A stretch of 64,000 nt of DNA from Euborellia annulipes (taxonomy: Eukaryota > Arthropoda > Insecta > Dermaptera > Anisolabididae), in the NCBI GenBank assembly GCA_023213315.1, contig JAKCPI010025113.1, positions 1 to 64,000 on the forward strand, in the 5' to 3' direction. Positions 41,157 to 51,344 of the stretch are shown one piece after another. Position 1 is the first letter of the stretch, and each line of letters opens with the position of its first letter. The notes beneath the pieces are model-generated. The model saw nothing but the letters and a program-made list of their open reading frames with translations. It searched no databases and was not told the DNA's origin. Made by a program: the position numbers and the translations under genes.

Positions 41157-41444
41157 AAATTTAAATCTTTAAAGCAGAGAGGGAAATTTAAATCTTTAAT
41201 TCAGAGAGGGAAATTTAAATCTTTAATTCAGAGAGGGAAATTTAAAACTTTAATTCAGAGAGGGAAATTTAAATCTTTAAGTCAGAGAGGGAAATTTAAA
41301 TCTTTAATTCGGAGAGGGAAATTTAAAACTTTAAGTCAGAGAGGGAAATTTAAATCTTTAAGTCAGAGAGGGAAATTTAAAACTTTAATTCAGAGAGGGA
41401 AATTTAAAACTTTAATTCAGAGAGGGAAATTTAATAATTTAATT
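41157..41444 (+). repeat. 27-bp minisatellite, ~10.6 units
   Basis: Ten full 27-bp units plus a partial one: AAATTTAAATCTTTAATTCA then GAGAGGG, with variants (AAAACTTTAA, AAGTCA). Because the period is a multiple of three it yields a 114-codon frame with a 9-residue repeat (KFKSLIQRG). Not taken as a gene: no Met context, signal or domain. Related single-copy DNA is at 2830-2900. Confidence 0.85.
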
Positions 41445-41599
41445 TGCAAAAATTCCAAGCAGTGAGCAAGAATATACTGTATATGATCCATTTGCTCGCC
41501 GAAGGCGGGCTTTACCACTTGATGGTTTGACTTAAGAAGAGAAAAAGATTTTTATAAATTTATTTTAGACAAGTAGCCTACGTCCAGAAAATTATTTAG

Positions 41600-41790
41600 A
41601 GATTTATAATAAAATAAAAATAAACCCATTAAAATTCGTCAAATAGTTACAAAGAATTGAAAAAAAAAAAAAAATTAAAATAATTTAATTAAAATCTCAC
41701 AATTATTTTGTAATAAATAAAGATATATAAATTAATTATATTTTACCAATTAGATGAGGATCCCCAATTGGGGATTTGATGAATCTTCTT
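41600..41790 (+). repeat. Family E repeat with palindromic end
   Basis: CCCATTAAAATTCGTCAAAT, ATCTCACAATTATTTTGTAA, ATCCCCAATTGGGGATTTGA. Confidence 0.65.
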
Positions 41791-42368
41791 TCTTAGACAT
41801 TTCGATATCATCAAAAGACCTTCTTCAAAGAGTCTTTAACATTCAAAAGGAGATTCTTGTCTTTTATCTCCTTCTCGACGGCGGCAGTGTCAGGGGAATA
41901 AATAATTAAACATCACCATGCAGTAGACACCACACACATCATCTATCGATGAGTCATATTTTTATTTTTTTTTTTATTTTAAATTAATTTTAATGAGAGA
42001 GAGACCCGCAGGATATAACAAACATCTTCTTGAAACAAAAAAAAATGTCCATATTTCATTTCTCTCGTGTGTTTTTAATAAACGCAACATTATCTTTCTC
42101 TTCTTTTTTTTTTTTTTAATGTTTTTTAAATTTAATTATCTTTTATTAGAGAGAGGAAGCAAATGTAGAGAGAGAGAGAGAGAGGATGTATATTTTATTA
42201 ACTCAATTCATATAAATGAGACTCCTGCCCCACTCCACCCGACAGACAGAGAGGGAATTTAATAAAATATTTTTTTAATAATTGACTTGAGTTTAAAATG
42301 AAATAATTTTTTTTTTCTCTCAAAAAAAAAAAAAAAAAAATGAATTGTGGCAATTTTATTTAAAAACA
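41791..42368. other. Low-complexity unique region
   Basis: GA tract at 42162-42184, T14 and A18-class runs. The 89-codon frame 41993-42262 has no domain. Confidence 0.4.
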
Positions 42369-42375
42369 AAAAAAA

Positions 42376-42905
42376 AATCTCTTTTTTTTATTTATTTTCC
42401 GTTTGTTTCTATATTATGTGATGGTGAAGTAAAAAAAAATAGATAGACGTTTCGGTCACCTCGTCTAGACCATCATCAGACATTCTTTTGTTAATTTTAT
42501 TAATGATGATGTTAAAAATTTCTCTTTTTTTATTTATTTTTCCATTTTCTATATTATTTGAGGGCGAATTAAAAAAAAATCTAGACGTTTCGGTCCCTTT
42601 GTTTAGGCCATCTTCAGACATTCTTTCGTTTATTTTATTGATGATGATTTAAAAATTGCTCTTTTTAATATATTTTCTGTTTGTTTCTGTATTATTTGAG
42701 AGAGTATTAAAAAAAAATCTAGATGTTTCGGTCACCTTGTCTAGACCATCTTCAGACATTCCATCGTTAATTTTATTAATGATGATTTAAAAATTTCTCT
42801 TTTTTTTAATTTAATTTTCTATATTATTTGAGGGCGAAGTTAAAAAAAAAAATCTAGACGTTTCGGTTTCCTTGTCTAGACCATCTTCAGACATCCTTTC
42901 GTTGT
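42376..42905 (-). repeat. Tandem array of hammerhead-like hairpins
   Basis: Four units of ~134-139 bp (motif starts near 42446, 42583, 42722, 42856). Each minus-strand unit has CTGANGA, T, GGTC or GGCC, a 10-nt loop with TAGACNAGG, GACC, then GAAACGTC, separated by an AT spacer with CATCATTAATAAAATTAACG. Unit 1 has CTGATGA and a perfect GGTC/GACC stem. Tandem, spaced ribozyme-like motifs are known for retrozymes and Penelope-like elements; activity is not shown. Confidence 0.7.
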
Positions 42906-42959
42906 CATCTAGAGCTCGCTGATTTTGGAACTTTGGAGTTTGATTTCTTACCAACCGAC

Positions 42960-42995
42960 TCTGAAGATGCCCGAAATATAAGGGTAACACCGCAG
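42960..42995 (+). other. Diverged hammerhead-like motif
   Basis: CTCTGAAGATGCCCGAAATA, no stem loop. Confidence 0.25.
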
Positions 42996-43139
42996 AACTT
43001 GTGATGTCTATATGTGTGTGAAAAAAGAAAAAAAAACTATATTTTGCGATTGAGGATTTAAGAATTTTTATATTTATTTATTAAGAAAGCCGCCCGTGTA
43101 TTACAAGAATAAAAAAAATTTTTTATAAATGTACGCCGA

Positions 43140-43350
43140 GATTTATAATTAAAAAAAAAAATCCCCATTAAAATTCGTCAAATAGTTGCAGAGACAAAGA
43201 ATTTTTAAAACAATTAAAATACAATAATTAATTAAAATCTTCCAATTATTTTGCTATAATTAATGATATATAAATTAATTAAATTTTATAAATTACAATT
43301 TTATACGAACATTAAGATGATGATCCCCAAATGGGGATTTAAGTAATGTG
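43140..43350 (+). repeat. Family E repeat with palindromic end
   Basis: CCCCATTAAAATTCGTCAAA, TAGTTGCAGAGACAAAGAAT, TTCCAATTATTTTGCTATAA, GATCCCCAAATGGGGATTTA. Confidence 0.65.
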
Positions 43351-43376
43351 ATTTTTTTTTTTTAGAAATCATTTTT

Positions 43377-43580
43377 ACTTTCTCTTATTTTAATTCCTTT
43401 ATAATAGAAGAATTTCTCACTCTGTATAATTTTAGAATACAATTATTTTTCTCGTATGTTTTTATGAAGACCCACTTTTTCCCGGGGGTTCTCAAAACGT
43501 GTATTTCCATCAAAATCTCGACATCTAATTTATTGACTTGAATGGAATACTTTCTCTATTTATATAGGTAAGAGAAAGTA
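43377..43580 (+). mobile_element. HINE-like element, deleted to 204 bp
   Basis: Begins ACTTTCTCTTA (the 5' internal inverted repeat), keeps GACCCACTTTTTCCCGGGGG, CTCAAAACGTGTATTTCCAT and AAAATCTCGACATCTAATTT, ends GGTAAGAGAAAGTA. The deletion leaves simple 12-bp inverted ends. Confidence 0.75.
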
Positions 43581-43609
43581 ATAATTATATAAAAAATCTA
43601 ATATTAAAT

Positions 43610-43870
43610 GACAAAAATTTCAAAATTTAATATTTAAATAATTAATTATAGAATATTAATTGTGAGATTTAATTTCTTTCAATTTTTTTTTTTAGACCTA
43701 CATAGCCTATTAACATTACTTATTTAAAATATAAAAACTGTATAAAAGACAAAATCTTTATAGAATAGGTCTACATCAACTCCGAAACTAGTTAACGGAT
43801 TTTAATTTTTTTTTTTTTTTTTTTTTTTTTTTTCAATTTTTAGAGAATCTCATTTTAGAGCTCGATTTTA
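43610..43870 (-). repeat. Family E repeat with T30-class run
   Basis: AATATTAATTGTGAGATTTA, AACTCCGAAACTAGTTAACG, then a T run (43809-43833) where other copies have a shorter one. Confidence 0.6.
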
Positions 43871-43934
43871 TTTTTGATAAAAACCCATTTAGAGTGTTAA
43901 AAAAAAAAATTAGTTATTCTACATAAATAAAATC

Positions 43935-44125
43935 ACCAAACGCTGCGGGTTCGGACCCAGGCAGTCCGATGATTTAATTTGAAATAAGAATGCCTGGACA
44001 CCCAATAGATATTTTCATGAAATAACGGTTATCGTCAGAGTCTTATATGGCCTAAGCTGCCGGAAAGACTGTGTGAATGTGTGTGTGAGTGTGAGTGAGA
44101 AAAAGTGTGTTTAAAAAAAAAAAAT
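43935..44125 (+). mobile_element. tRNA-derived SINE, 5' truncated
   Basis: B-box-like GCTGCGGGTTCGGACCCAGG, CAGTCCGATGATTTAATTTG, ACGGTTATCGTCAGAGTCTT, GTGTGTGAGTGTGAGTGAG, poly(A). Confidence 0.75.
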
Positions 44126-44212
44126 TAAAAAAAAAATAAATTTAGCAAATATTTTAGCCAGACGGCAGTCCTTTGTCTGGAATTATAAATATTTGAAGAG
44201 CATGCAAGTGTA

Positions 44213-44387
44213 CAGTGAGTGACAATATTAAGTCCCACCCATGCGTTTTCTACTTATGATTATTTAATTGTCTAAAAAAAAAAAATATTATATATTTTTT
44301 AATGAAAACTTTCATGGTTCAAAATTTCCAATAAAATTTTCTTTTATAAAAACAATCATGGGTGGGACTTAATATTGTCCCTCACTG
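44213..44387. mobile_element. Tc1/mariner-like MITE, TA TSD
   Basis: 175 bp. Left end CAGTGAGTGACAATATTAAG and, reversed, right end CAGTGAGGGACAATATTAAG; inversion continues through TCCCACCCATG (about 31 bp, one mismatch). TA on each side (44211-44212, 44388-44389). No coding capacity. Confidence 0.88.
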
Positions 44388-45002
44388 TACATGATACCGG
44401 GGGAATCATTTACAAAACTCTTGTCTAAAAGTAACCATTAATTTCTTCATTATTCATAAAATAAAAACTAAAACCCGATGCAAAAAAAAAAAAAAAAAAA
44501 AAAAAACGCTAACAAGTGACAAAGTGTCTATTCTAAAATAAATTTGGCGTGAAATATTCAACCATTAAGTTTATATAAACAGAGTCGGTGACGCTTCATT
44601 GACCTAAACTGGCCAGAAAAAGAAGAAAAAGAGAGAGGGGCAAGGGGAGAAGACATTAGATACACTCACACACATACTAAAAAAAAAATAAAAAAATGAT
44701 GGAGTAAATATATTAAGGAGGCAAAAAAAAAAGAAGCATTTAAAACAGTTAACAGCAGCCCTGTCAATTGATGATGATGATGATGATGATGTCACTCGTA
44801 GTTATAGAGAGACCCACATGTCAGAGCAATTAAATTATGGCTGCTGCTGGTGCTGGCTGGCTCTTCGTCATAGTATTTAATACTCTTTGGACTTCTTCTT
44901 CTTGTACATTCTCTGAGAAAACACCACAATATGACGTCACTTTTAAACCTAATTCTAAGACAATAATCAGACTTGATATCACCTTGTTTGTTAAATTTCT
45001 AT
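44388..45002. other. Unique region with (GAT)n
   Basis: A22-class run (44481), AAGAAGAAAAAGAGAGAGG (44619), GATGATGATG tract (44771-44790). Frames on both strands at 44830-45145 are unsupported. Confidence 0.4.
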
Positions 45003-45716
45003 TAGGGTTTGTCCGAAACAAGATTTTCAACCGAAACCGAATTTCGGCTTCACTCTTAGTTTCGGCCGAAACCGTAACTTGTTTTAAACTTTTTCTATAC
45101 AAACTTCATATTTTTCTTTTTTTTTTAGAAAATTTTCCCTTGTGACTCAAATAATCACTCCATTTTTCCCTCTTGCGAAAATCATTTGACCTTTTTTTTA
45201 AGTATGAATTTGATTTGACGTTTTTTTTTTTTTTTTGTTTTTTTAGTATACGAGTCTCATCCCATCTTTTCAAACACAGGTTTCAGCCAGGCCGAAGATT
45301 CGGCTGGTTTTTGGTCGAAACTGGCCGAAACCTGGATTTTTACCGAAACTGGCCGGAACCGAAACTTCGGTCGGTTCCTAATTTCTATAATATATGAAAA
45401 TAAAATTTAAAAAATGTAAAATAGTAGGTTATAAGTTGGAACCGATCGAATATTCGGTTTCGGTTAGTTTCCGGCCAAAAATCCTGGAAAAGATGAGATG
45501 AGATTCCACACAAAAAAAAGTCAAATGATTTCCACGTGTAGGAGAAAAAAATTTTCCCGCCAAGCGAAAAAGGGGCAGAAAAAATTTCGTTTTGCTAGGG
45601 AAAAAGTTAAAAAAAAAAAAAAAGGTAAAATGATTTTCGGTTACGGTTTCGGCCGAAACTAAAATTGGGGCCGAAATTCGATTTCGGTTGAAAATCTTGT
45701 TTCGGTCGGACCCTAG
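45003..45716. mobile_element. Large foldback with GTTTCGGCC repeats
   Basis: Outer ends TAGGGTTTGTCCGAAACAAG and, reversed, TAGGGTCCGACCGAAACAAG, continuing ATTTTCAACCGAAA-CGAAT. Inner arms also pair (CGGTCGGTTCCTAA near 45370 with GGAACCGATCG near 45440) around a ~55-bp centre. Many CGAAAC/GTTTCGG units. The TAGGG start fits hAT ends, but the 8-bp flanks do not match. Confidence 0.65.
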
Positions 45717-46110
45717 TTATAAGTTTTAAAAATTTATTAAAAATTACCCTTTATATGTCATTTAAGAACAAGTTGTTATTTATTATTATTATTATTATTA
45801 TTTTCTTTCTATCTAATTTGTGAAACTTTTTTTTTCTTGGCCTCCTCCTCCCCTATAACCCGCTGTTTCTCACATAATGTTTTTTATTTAAAAAAAAAAA
45901 AAATGTAAAATACTAGGTTATAAGTTTCAAAAATTTATTAAAAATTATACTTTCAAAATTCATTGTATCATTTAAAAACAAGATGTTAATTTGTTTTTTT
46001 TTTTTTAAATAAATCTTTGAAACTTTTTTTTTTTATTTTTTATTTTTTTTTTGTCTCCTCCTCCCCTACAACTCACTGATCATCACCTAATGTTTTTTAT
46101 TTATTTTTTA
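45717..46110 (+). repeat. Two diverged tandem copies, ~185 bp
   Basis: GGTTATAAGTTT-AAAAATTTA, TCATTTAA-AACAAG-TGTTA, CCTCCTCCTCCCCTA-AAC, ATAATGTTTTTTATTT repeat at 45717-45893 and 45894-46105, with an ATT tract in the first. The same GTAAAATAGTAGGTTATAAG block lies at the centre of the adjacent foldback (45410). Confidence 0.65.
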
Positions 46111-46852
46111 TTTACGTATGTACTATATACATAATTAAAGGGAGGGAGAAACATTTACATTTAGACTGTAAATTTCTAAAAATAATTTTTTTACTTACTA
46201 TTTTATATTACCATTAAAAAGACCTTTAGTTTTAATTAACTTAATTGTGATTTATCCAATGCCAACGGTCACCAAAAGAAATTTGATTTTTTATATAATG
46301 TTGATTATTATTTTATTTTTTTTCTTTTCTTTTTTTATTGTTTGAGATGGTGTGTGGAGGTGCTGGGATCTCTTTTGAAACGAAGCTTTTTGGCAGAGGG
46401 GAGGAAGAAGAAGGGCTCAGGGGGATGAGGCAATTAACATGAAGGGCCCTGAAGACACCCTCCCCCTCCAACCCCCCACCCCCCACCCCGTCGACGCCGG
46501 CGTCTCGCCAGACGCATTTAATTACCTCGAGCAAAAGAGCGAGAGAGTGAACTCTTAACAAGGGCAAGGTCACCGGTAATTGTGTCAGAATCTTGTTATT
46601 TTTTTTTTTTTTTTTTTACAAATATCAACCCTTAATAGGAAAGAGGAAGGAGGGGGGAACACACCCCTTGGTCTTAATAAGAATTGTAAAGAAAGAAAGA
46701 GAGAGAGAGAAAAAAAAGAAAAGCTTCTTAATAAGTTGTTTTTTTTTACATAACCTAAAAAAGTTGCAATAAAAATAAACTTTTAATTGGTGTTCTATAA
46801 CTCAGGAGAGGGCGATTGGGCCCCCTCCGTCTTCAGTCACCCAAATTAAATA
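46111..46852. other. Unique region
   Basis: 46340-46570 is less AT-rich (CCCTCCCCCTCCAACCCCCC). The 86-codon minus frame 46313-46573 has no domain. GA tract at 46690. Confidence 0.4.
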
Positions 46853-47111
46853 TATATGGACCCTGTTATGCAATGGTATGTCAAAGTCCAAACATCGAGT
46901 TGTGAGAAAATTAACATTAAAGTTTTTTGTTTACATTGGATTATATATAATTTTTCTTGTCCTTTTTGCAAGTAACATTAAATATAAATTTTTTAGGACA
47001 TATTTCATAAAAAAATTCTATTAATTATAGCATTTGAAACAATATTCCGTGCTTAACTCAATTTTGAATTTTTTGGTCTTTGACACACCATTGCATAACA
47101 GGGTCCATATA
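46853..47111. mobile_element. TIR element, TATGGACCCTG ends
   Basis: Left TATATGGACCCTGTTATGCA and right reverse complement agree for ~33 bp (then ATGGTATGTCAAAG / ATGGTGTGTCAAAG). Flanking TA is possible. ~259 bp, AT-rich interior, no ORF. Confidence 0.75.
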
Positions 47112-47264
47112 AAACAACTTATTGATTACAACAATACACAAATATCCAGAAGAAGAGTGCAAATTGCACTCAAAACGTCGTCGGAATAAAATATAAAAAA
47201 AAAATTATTTTTTTCTTCCTGTTTTATCCTTTTTTTTTTCATTTTTTTTTTCTATAAAATTTAA

Positions 47265-47577
47265 TATCCCAGAGAGCTTGGAATATTGCCGTGATTTTGC
47301 AGAAAAATTTTTAATCTTGAACAATATTGACAATTTTGCAGCAATATTCCTGCAAGTTACAAAAAGGCGGACATAGGAATATTGCAGCAATGTTGCTACA
47401 ATATTCCATGTAAGGTTAGCTTAGAATATTGCCGCTGCAATATTGGGAATATTTTGCAAGATTTACAATATTGATACAATATTGTGAATATTTTGCAAGA
47501 TTTGCAATATTGATACAATATTGGCAATATATGCAAGTTTTGCAATATTGCTGCAATATTCCAAGCTGTCTGGGATA
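47265..47577. mobile_element. AATATTGC-rich TIR element flanked by TTAA
   Basis: Ends TATCCCAGAGAGCTTGGAAT and, reversed, TATCCCAGACAGCTTGGAAT; TTAA at 47261-47264 and 47578-47581. The 313-bp interior is built from GCAATATTG-type units in both orientations, like 33230-33406. Confidence 0.75.
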
Positions 47578-47584
47578 TTAAAAT

Positions 47585-47670
47585 AATACACTACTGTTAT
47601 CTTCAGTAGTGATTCCACTTATTTAGTATAAAGTGTATTATTTCATTAATAAAAATTTGAAACATATCCC
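47585..47670. repeat. Family F partial
   Basis: CACTACTGTTATCTTCAGTA, AAAGTGTATTATTTCATTAA, TTTGAAACATATCCCC. Confidence 0.45.
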
Positions 47671-47847
47671 CTATGCAATAAATCAGGAGCATCAGATACA
47701 CGAAACAACATTTATTTCAAACCAATCCAAACAAACAGTATACATCAAAGAATACATATTCAATCACTCAGCATCTCTCCTTTTTTTTAATGTAAGGTCT
47801 TATCCCGCTCCATTCCTGACAATTAATTGGACTTCTCTGGAAGCGGA

Positions 47848-47957
47848 TCTTGGTATCCAAATGGCTTAAATAAAATCTTCGGACTGCCTGGGATCCGAAC
47901 CCTCGACCCTTGGTATATAAGGCAGACGCACTACCAACTCTACCAAGCCCGAGGGCT
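47848..47957 (-). mobile_element. tRNA-derived SINE head
   Basis: Reverse of the tRNA-like part: TTGGTATCCAAATGGCTTAA, CTGCCTGGGATCCGAACCCT, GCACTACCAACTCTACCAAG, CCCGAGGGC. Minus strand carries TTGGTAGAGTTGGTAGTGCG (A-box) and AGGGTTCGGATCCC (B-box). Confidence 0.75.
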
Positions 47958-48018
47958 ATTTATTATTTTAAAACGTTTAATTGAGATTTTAAATTTAAAA
48001 AAAAAAAACATGAACTTG

Positions 48019-48757
48019 CACTGTGTGTCAAAATAAACGTAGCACTTAGTTTCTTCTTCAGAAAACCTGTTCTAAACTATCTTTTTTTTAATTTAATTAA
48101 ATGGCCGTCGGAAAACCCAATTGGCCAATGGCAAAGTAAGTGTGTTTCAGATATAGGAACCCGAGAAAAATTTTTTTTAATCGGGGAATATATCTGACTC
48201 TTATTCTCCGAGATCCTTATACACTGGTTCAAAATTGTAAATGTGACCAGTGATTCTGGTCTCGGTGCTAAACTATCTTAATGATACTGTAATTTATTAA
48301 ACATTTAATATGAAATATTCAATACATTTCTAAGTAAATTTAACACAAATCCATATTATTTTAATAAATAATTACAATTTAAATAAAACAAAGACAAAAA
48401 TGTCGAAATTTTATTTATTAATGCCAAATTTCTAAAATTTTAAATTTAATCTTTCAATTTCAGTTTTTCTCTATTTATTTTATTGGAAATTCATATAAAA
48501 ACAAAATTTTTAATTAATATCCAAAAACATATCGAGATTATGTTGATTTGTCCCACAAATTGAAAATCGACATTTTTGTCTTTGTTTTATTTCAATTGTA
48601 ATTATTTATTAAAATGATATGTATTTGTGTTAAATTTACTTAGAAATGTATAAATTATTTTATATTAAATGTTTAACAAATTACAGTATCATTAAGATAG
48701 ATTAGAATGGGTCTTCTTAAGAAGAGACAAAGTGTTCCACTTTTTTGCACCACAGTA
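48019..48757. mobile_element. Long inverted-repeat element
   Basis: Inner arms ~135 bp (48269-48404 and 48565-48705) share CTATCTTAATGATACTGTAA, TTTAACACAAATCCATAT-like and AAGACAAAAATGTCGA. Outer ends CTGTGTGTCAAAATAAACGT and, reversed, CTGTGGTGCAAAAAAGTGGA are diverged. The left arm is split by the retroposed sequence at 48084-48267. Confidence 0.7.
48084..48267 (-). mobile_element. Retroposon with 12-bp TSD
   Basis: 184 bp flanked by identical CTAAACTATCTT (48072-48083, 48268-48279), present once in the other arm of the host element. It starts with a T run (reversed poly(A)), so it lies on the minus strand: CACCGAGACCAGAATCACTG ... GAACCAGTG, AGGATCTCGGAGAATAAGAG, CTCGGGTTCCTATATCTGAA, tail. 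No standard A/B boxes; source RNA not recognised. Confidence 0.75.
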
Positions 48758-49595
48758 TTTTAATTAATAATCCCCTCCCATGAACAACAAAAAATTTATT
48801 TCTTTATCATTTATTTGGGATACTAATTTCATTAAAATCCTATTTTCAGTGAGATAAAAATTAAGCAACGATATTACAAATCTTTCCCCTTTAGGGAAAG
48901 TTTTATAATTTGGTTGCCTATCTTTTTTCATCTTTAAGAACAAAAAAGAAGAAAGCTTAGTTAAAAATGCAACCCCCCCCTTCCCTATTACAAAAGAGTC
49001 AATGTTATCAGGGTGCACTTAGCCAAGGGGCTTAAGGCGGAAGAGTTTTAATGACTGGGTCACGAAGACAAGGGAGGGGAGAAATAATAAAGACAAGCTT
49101 CTTTTTTTTCTCTCTCTTTTTAATTTTTCCCTCGTATTTTTAAGTAAAAGTATTTCAAACTCTGAATGAATGAATGAAGACGACAGAAAGAAAGAAAAAA
49201 AGTGGGGGGGAGGAAGGTGCCAATGGGTCATTAGAACGAAAGATGAGTCATTCAGTAGGAAAAAGAATAAAAAGAAAAGGGAAGGGTGTGTGGGAGATGG
49301 GAATATTAATTAACGAATTTTTCTATTCTTTTTGTTCGTTTCTATTTTGTAATTCATTGCTAACCCCTGATCCCCTAGCACAAGAGCAATCAACCACTGT
49401 GCTACAATTTTTGAGATTCGACTTGAGTATAAATCAAATTTTTAATATAATTGTATAAACTGAAGTGAAAAATTATAATTTATAGTCTGTTGGGTCCATT
49501 AAGAGAAAAAAAAAACTTTTTATCGATAGCGTTCAAGATCTCTTACCTAAATATATATTTTTTTAGAATAACTGAATTTTTTTATTTTTAAAATA
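48758..49595. other. Unique region
   Basis: T and A runs, C8 run (48974), purine-rich 49190-49290. Frames of 70-94 codons on both strands are unsupported. Confidence 0.4.
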
Positions 49596-49599
49596 CCCT

Positions 49600-49870
49600 A
49601 AATGTGTTTTTATCAAAAATAAACACGTGCCCTAAAATGATATTCTCAAAAAATAAAAAAACCCATTAAAATCCGTTAACTAGTTACTGAGTTGAGGTAT
49701 TCTATAAAGATTTTATCTTTTAAATAAGTAATATTAATAGATATTAAAAAAAAAAAATTAAAAGAATTAAATCTCTCAATTATTATTTTATAATTAATTA
49801 TATAAATATTAAATTTTAATTGTAAACAAATTTTCATTTATTAAATTTATTTATATCTATTAATTAATAT
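49600..49870. repeat. Family E repeat
   Basis: CCCATTAAAATCCGTTAACT, AGTTACTGAGTTGAGGTATT, ATCTCTCAATTATTATTTTA, AAATTTTAATTGTAAACAAA. Confidence 0.6.
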
Positions 49871-50029
49871 AATTATCAATTATTATTTTATCTTGCTTAT
49901 TTATATACAGAGAGAGAAATTGTTCCCTTCATGTTCATTCATCCAGTGATATTTATTAAACTTTTAATATAAATTTATTTATATATTTAGAGATAAATTT
50001 AATACAAATCAATTTAATTTCAGTTTATC

Positions 50030-50300
50030 GCTCAGGGACCCACATCTTATGGGTATGTGGATGGCAATTTTATATAGGACGTTATAGAGAGTTCATGAAA
50101 AATACTGGTGTCCGCAAATTTTCAAAAGGGGAAGCTCAAAAATTCCAGAAAATTCAGAATTTCTCCATTGGAAAGCATTGAGTAGAGTCTTGCTCTTTGA
50201 AAAATTAAAGTCAATTAAAATTAATTAAAATAAATCTCTCAAATGAAAAATAATAAAAAATGTTATATAATTTTTATTTTTTTACCTTAGAGAGATCGGG
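50030..50300. repeat. Family H fragment and K-related unit
   Basis: 50030-50070 carries AGGGACCCACATCTTATGGG, TATGTGGATGGCAA (family H reversed). 50075-50300 (AGGACGTTATAGAGAGTTCA, GGAAGCTCAAAAATTCCAGA, AAATCTCTCAAATGAAAAAT) matches 24180-24300. Confidence 0.55.
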
Positions 50301-50345
50301 GATGTAGAGAGACCGGGGATCTAGAGAGACCGGGGATGCAAAGGA
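50288..50345 (+). repeat. 17-bp tandem repeat, three units
   Basis: AGAGAGATCGGGGATGT, AGAGAGACCGGGGATCT, AGAGAGACCGGGGATGC. Confidence 0.8.
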
Positions 50346-50474
50346 TAAAGACAGACGGACTCAGCCACCCTATATATAGACCTTTCTTAAGGGATAAGAG
50401 GGTAGTATTTTTTAATAAGCCAGATATGAAATGGGTGAAATGTGTTTCCTGAAAAATTGTGACATTGGATTAAG

Positions 50475-50640
50475 AAAAAGGCGATGGTCCGCCTCAGGCG
50501 GGTAGGAGCCAGTCGGAGGAAGATCCAGGGAGAGACAAAGCTAGTATTTAATAATCTTATATCACTTTTGAAGATGACACCATGTGTCTATCAAGTGTTT
50601 ATACATATAACCTTGTGTTTTTAGTTAATGGAAGTTTTTC
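50475..50640. repeat. Family K tail then family F partial
   Basis: GGCGATGGTCCGCCTCAGGC ... GACAAAGCTAGTATTTAATA, then CACTTTTGAAGATGACACCA, TATCAAGTGTTTATACATAT. Confidence 0.55.
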
Positions 50641-51344
50641 TTTTTCACTTAATATTATTTGATTATTTTTTTTTAGTCCAGTAATAAAAGGACCAATTTA
50701 AAATAAAAGCCATCTTTTGTCATTTTCTATCCCAAACAATTTAGTATTCATTTCTTGGTGTTCCATTTTCAATACTGTTCTTGTAAGATTTCTCTTAGAT
50801 TAAGAAGAAGAATGGCTTTCAGATTCAAAAGGCTGGCTCCATGACAACGATAACACAATTGAAAAATTTTTATTAAATTTGCGTTTTTTTTTTATAAGAG
50901 AAAAAAAAAAGAGAAGAAATTTCTGATTTTCAAAGGATATTCATTATTAAGTAAAAATGAAAGCGATCAATCAACGGGATCGCAAATTGATCCGAAGATA
51001 TAGTGCCTACTGTAACGATTTTGAATAAAATTCGTTAACTACGAATCATACGTCTTTGATTAGACTAATTTACGAGTTATTTACAATAATAAGTGCGTGA
51101 ATTTTAAACAGAATATATATTAAAAGTTACTAATCTGTGTTATAAAAAAATGCATATTTTTTAATCAATTCTTTAAGCTTAAATTGATCAGAGTACAAAT
51201 GTTCAGTGTAAAAGGAAAAAAAATTTATTCACTTTAGAATATAGCCAGGCGGATATGTAACGTAACTTCAGCGTAATTTAAATAAAATTAGTGATATAGA
51301 TGGAGGAGTTATTTTTTTTCTTAAATAACAAATTTTATATATGG
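50641..51344. other. Unique AT-rich sequence
   Basis: No repeat family or coding sequence recognised. Confidence 0.4.

Noticed and set aside
41121..41465. 114-codon frame with 9-residue repeats
   Set aside because: Explained by a 27-bp minisatellite whose period is a multiple of three; no supporting gene signals.
42376..42905. Tandem hairpins considered as a CRISPR array or tRNA cluster
   Set aside because: Spacers are the same AT sequence in every unit and no tRNA boxes are present.
45003..45716. hAT assignment from the TAGGG start
   Set aside because: The 8 bp on each side (ATTTCTAT and GTTATAAG) do not match.
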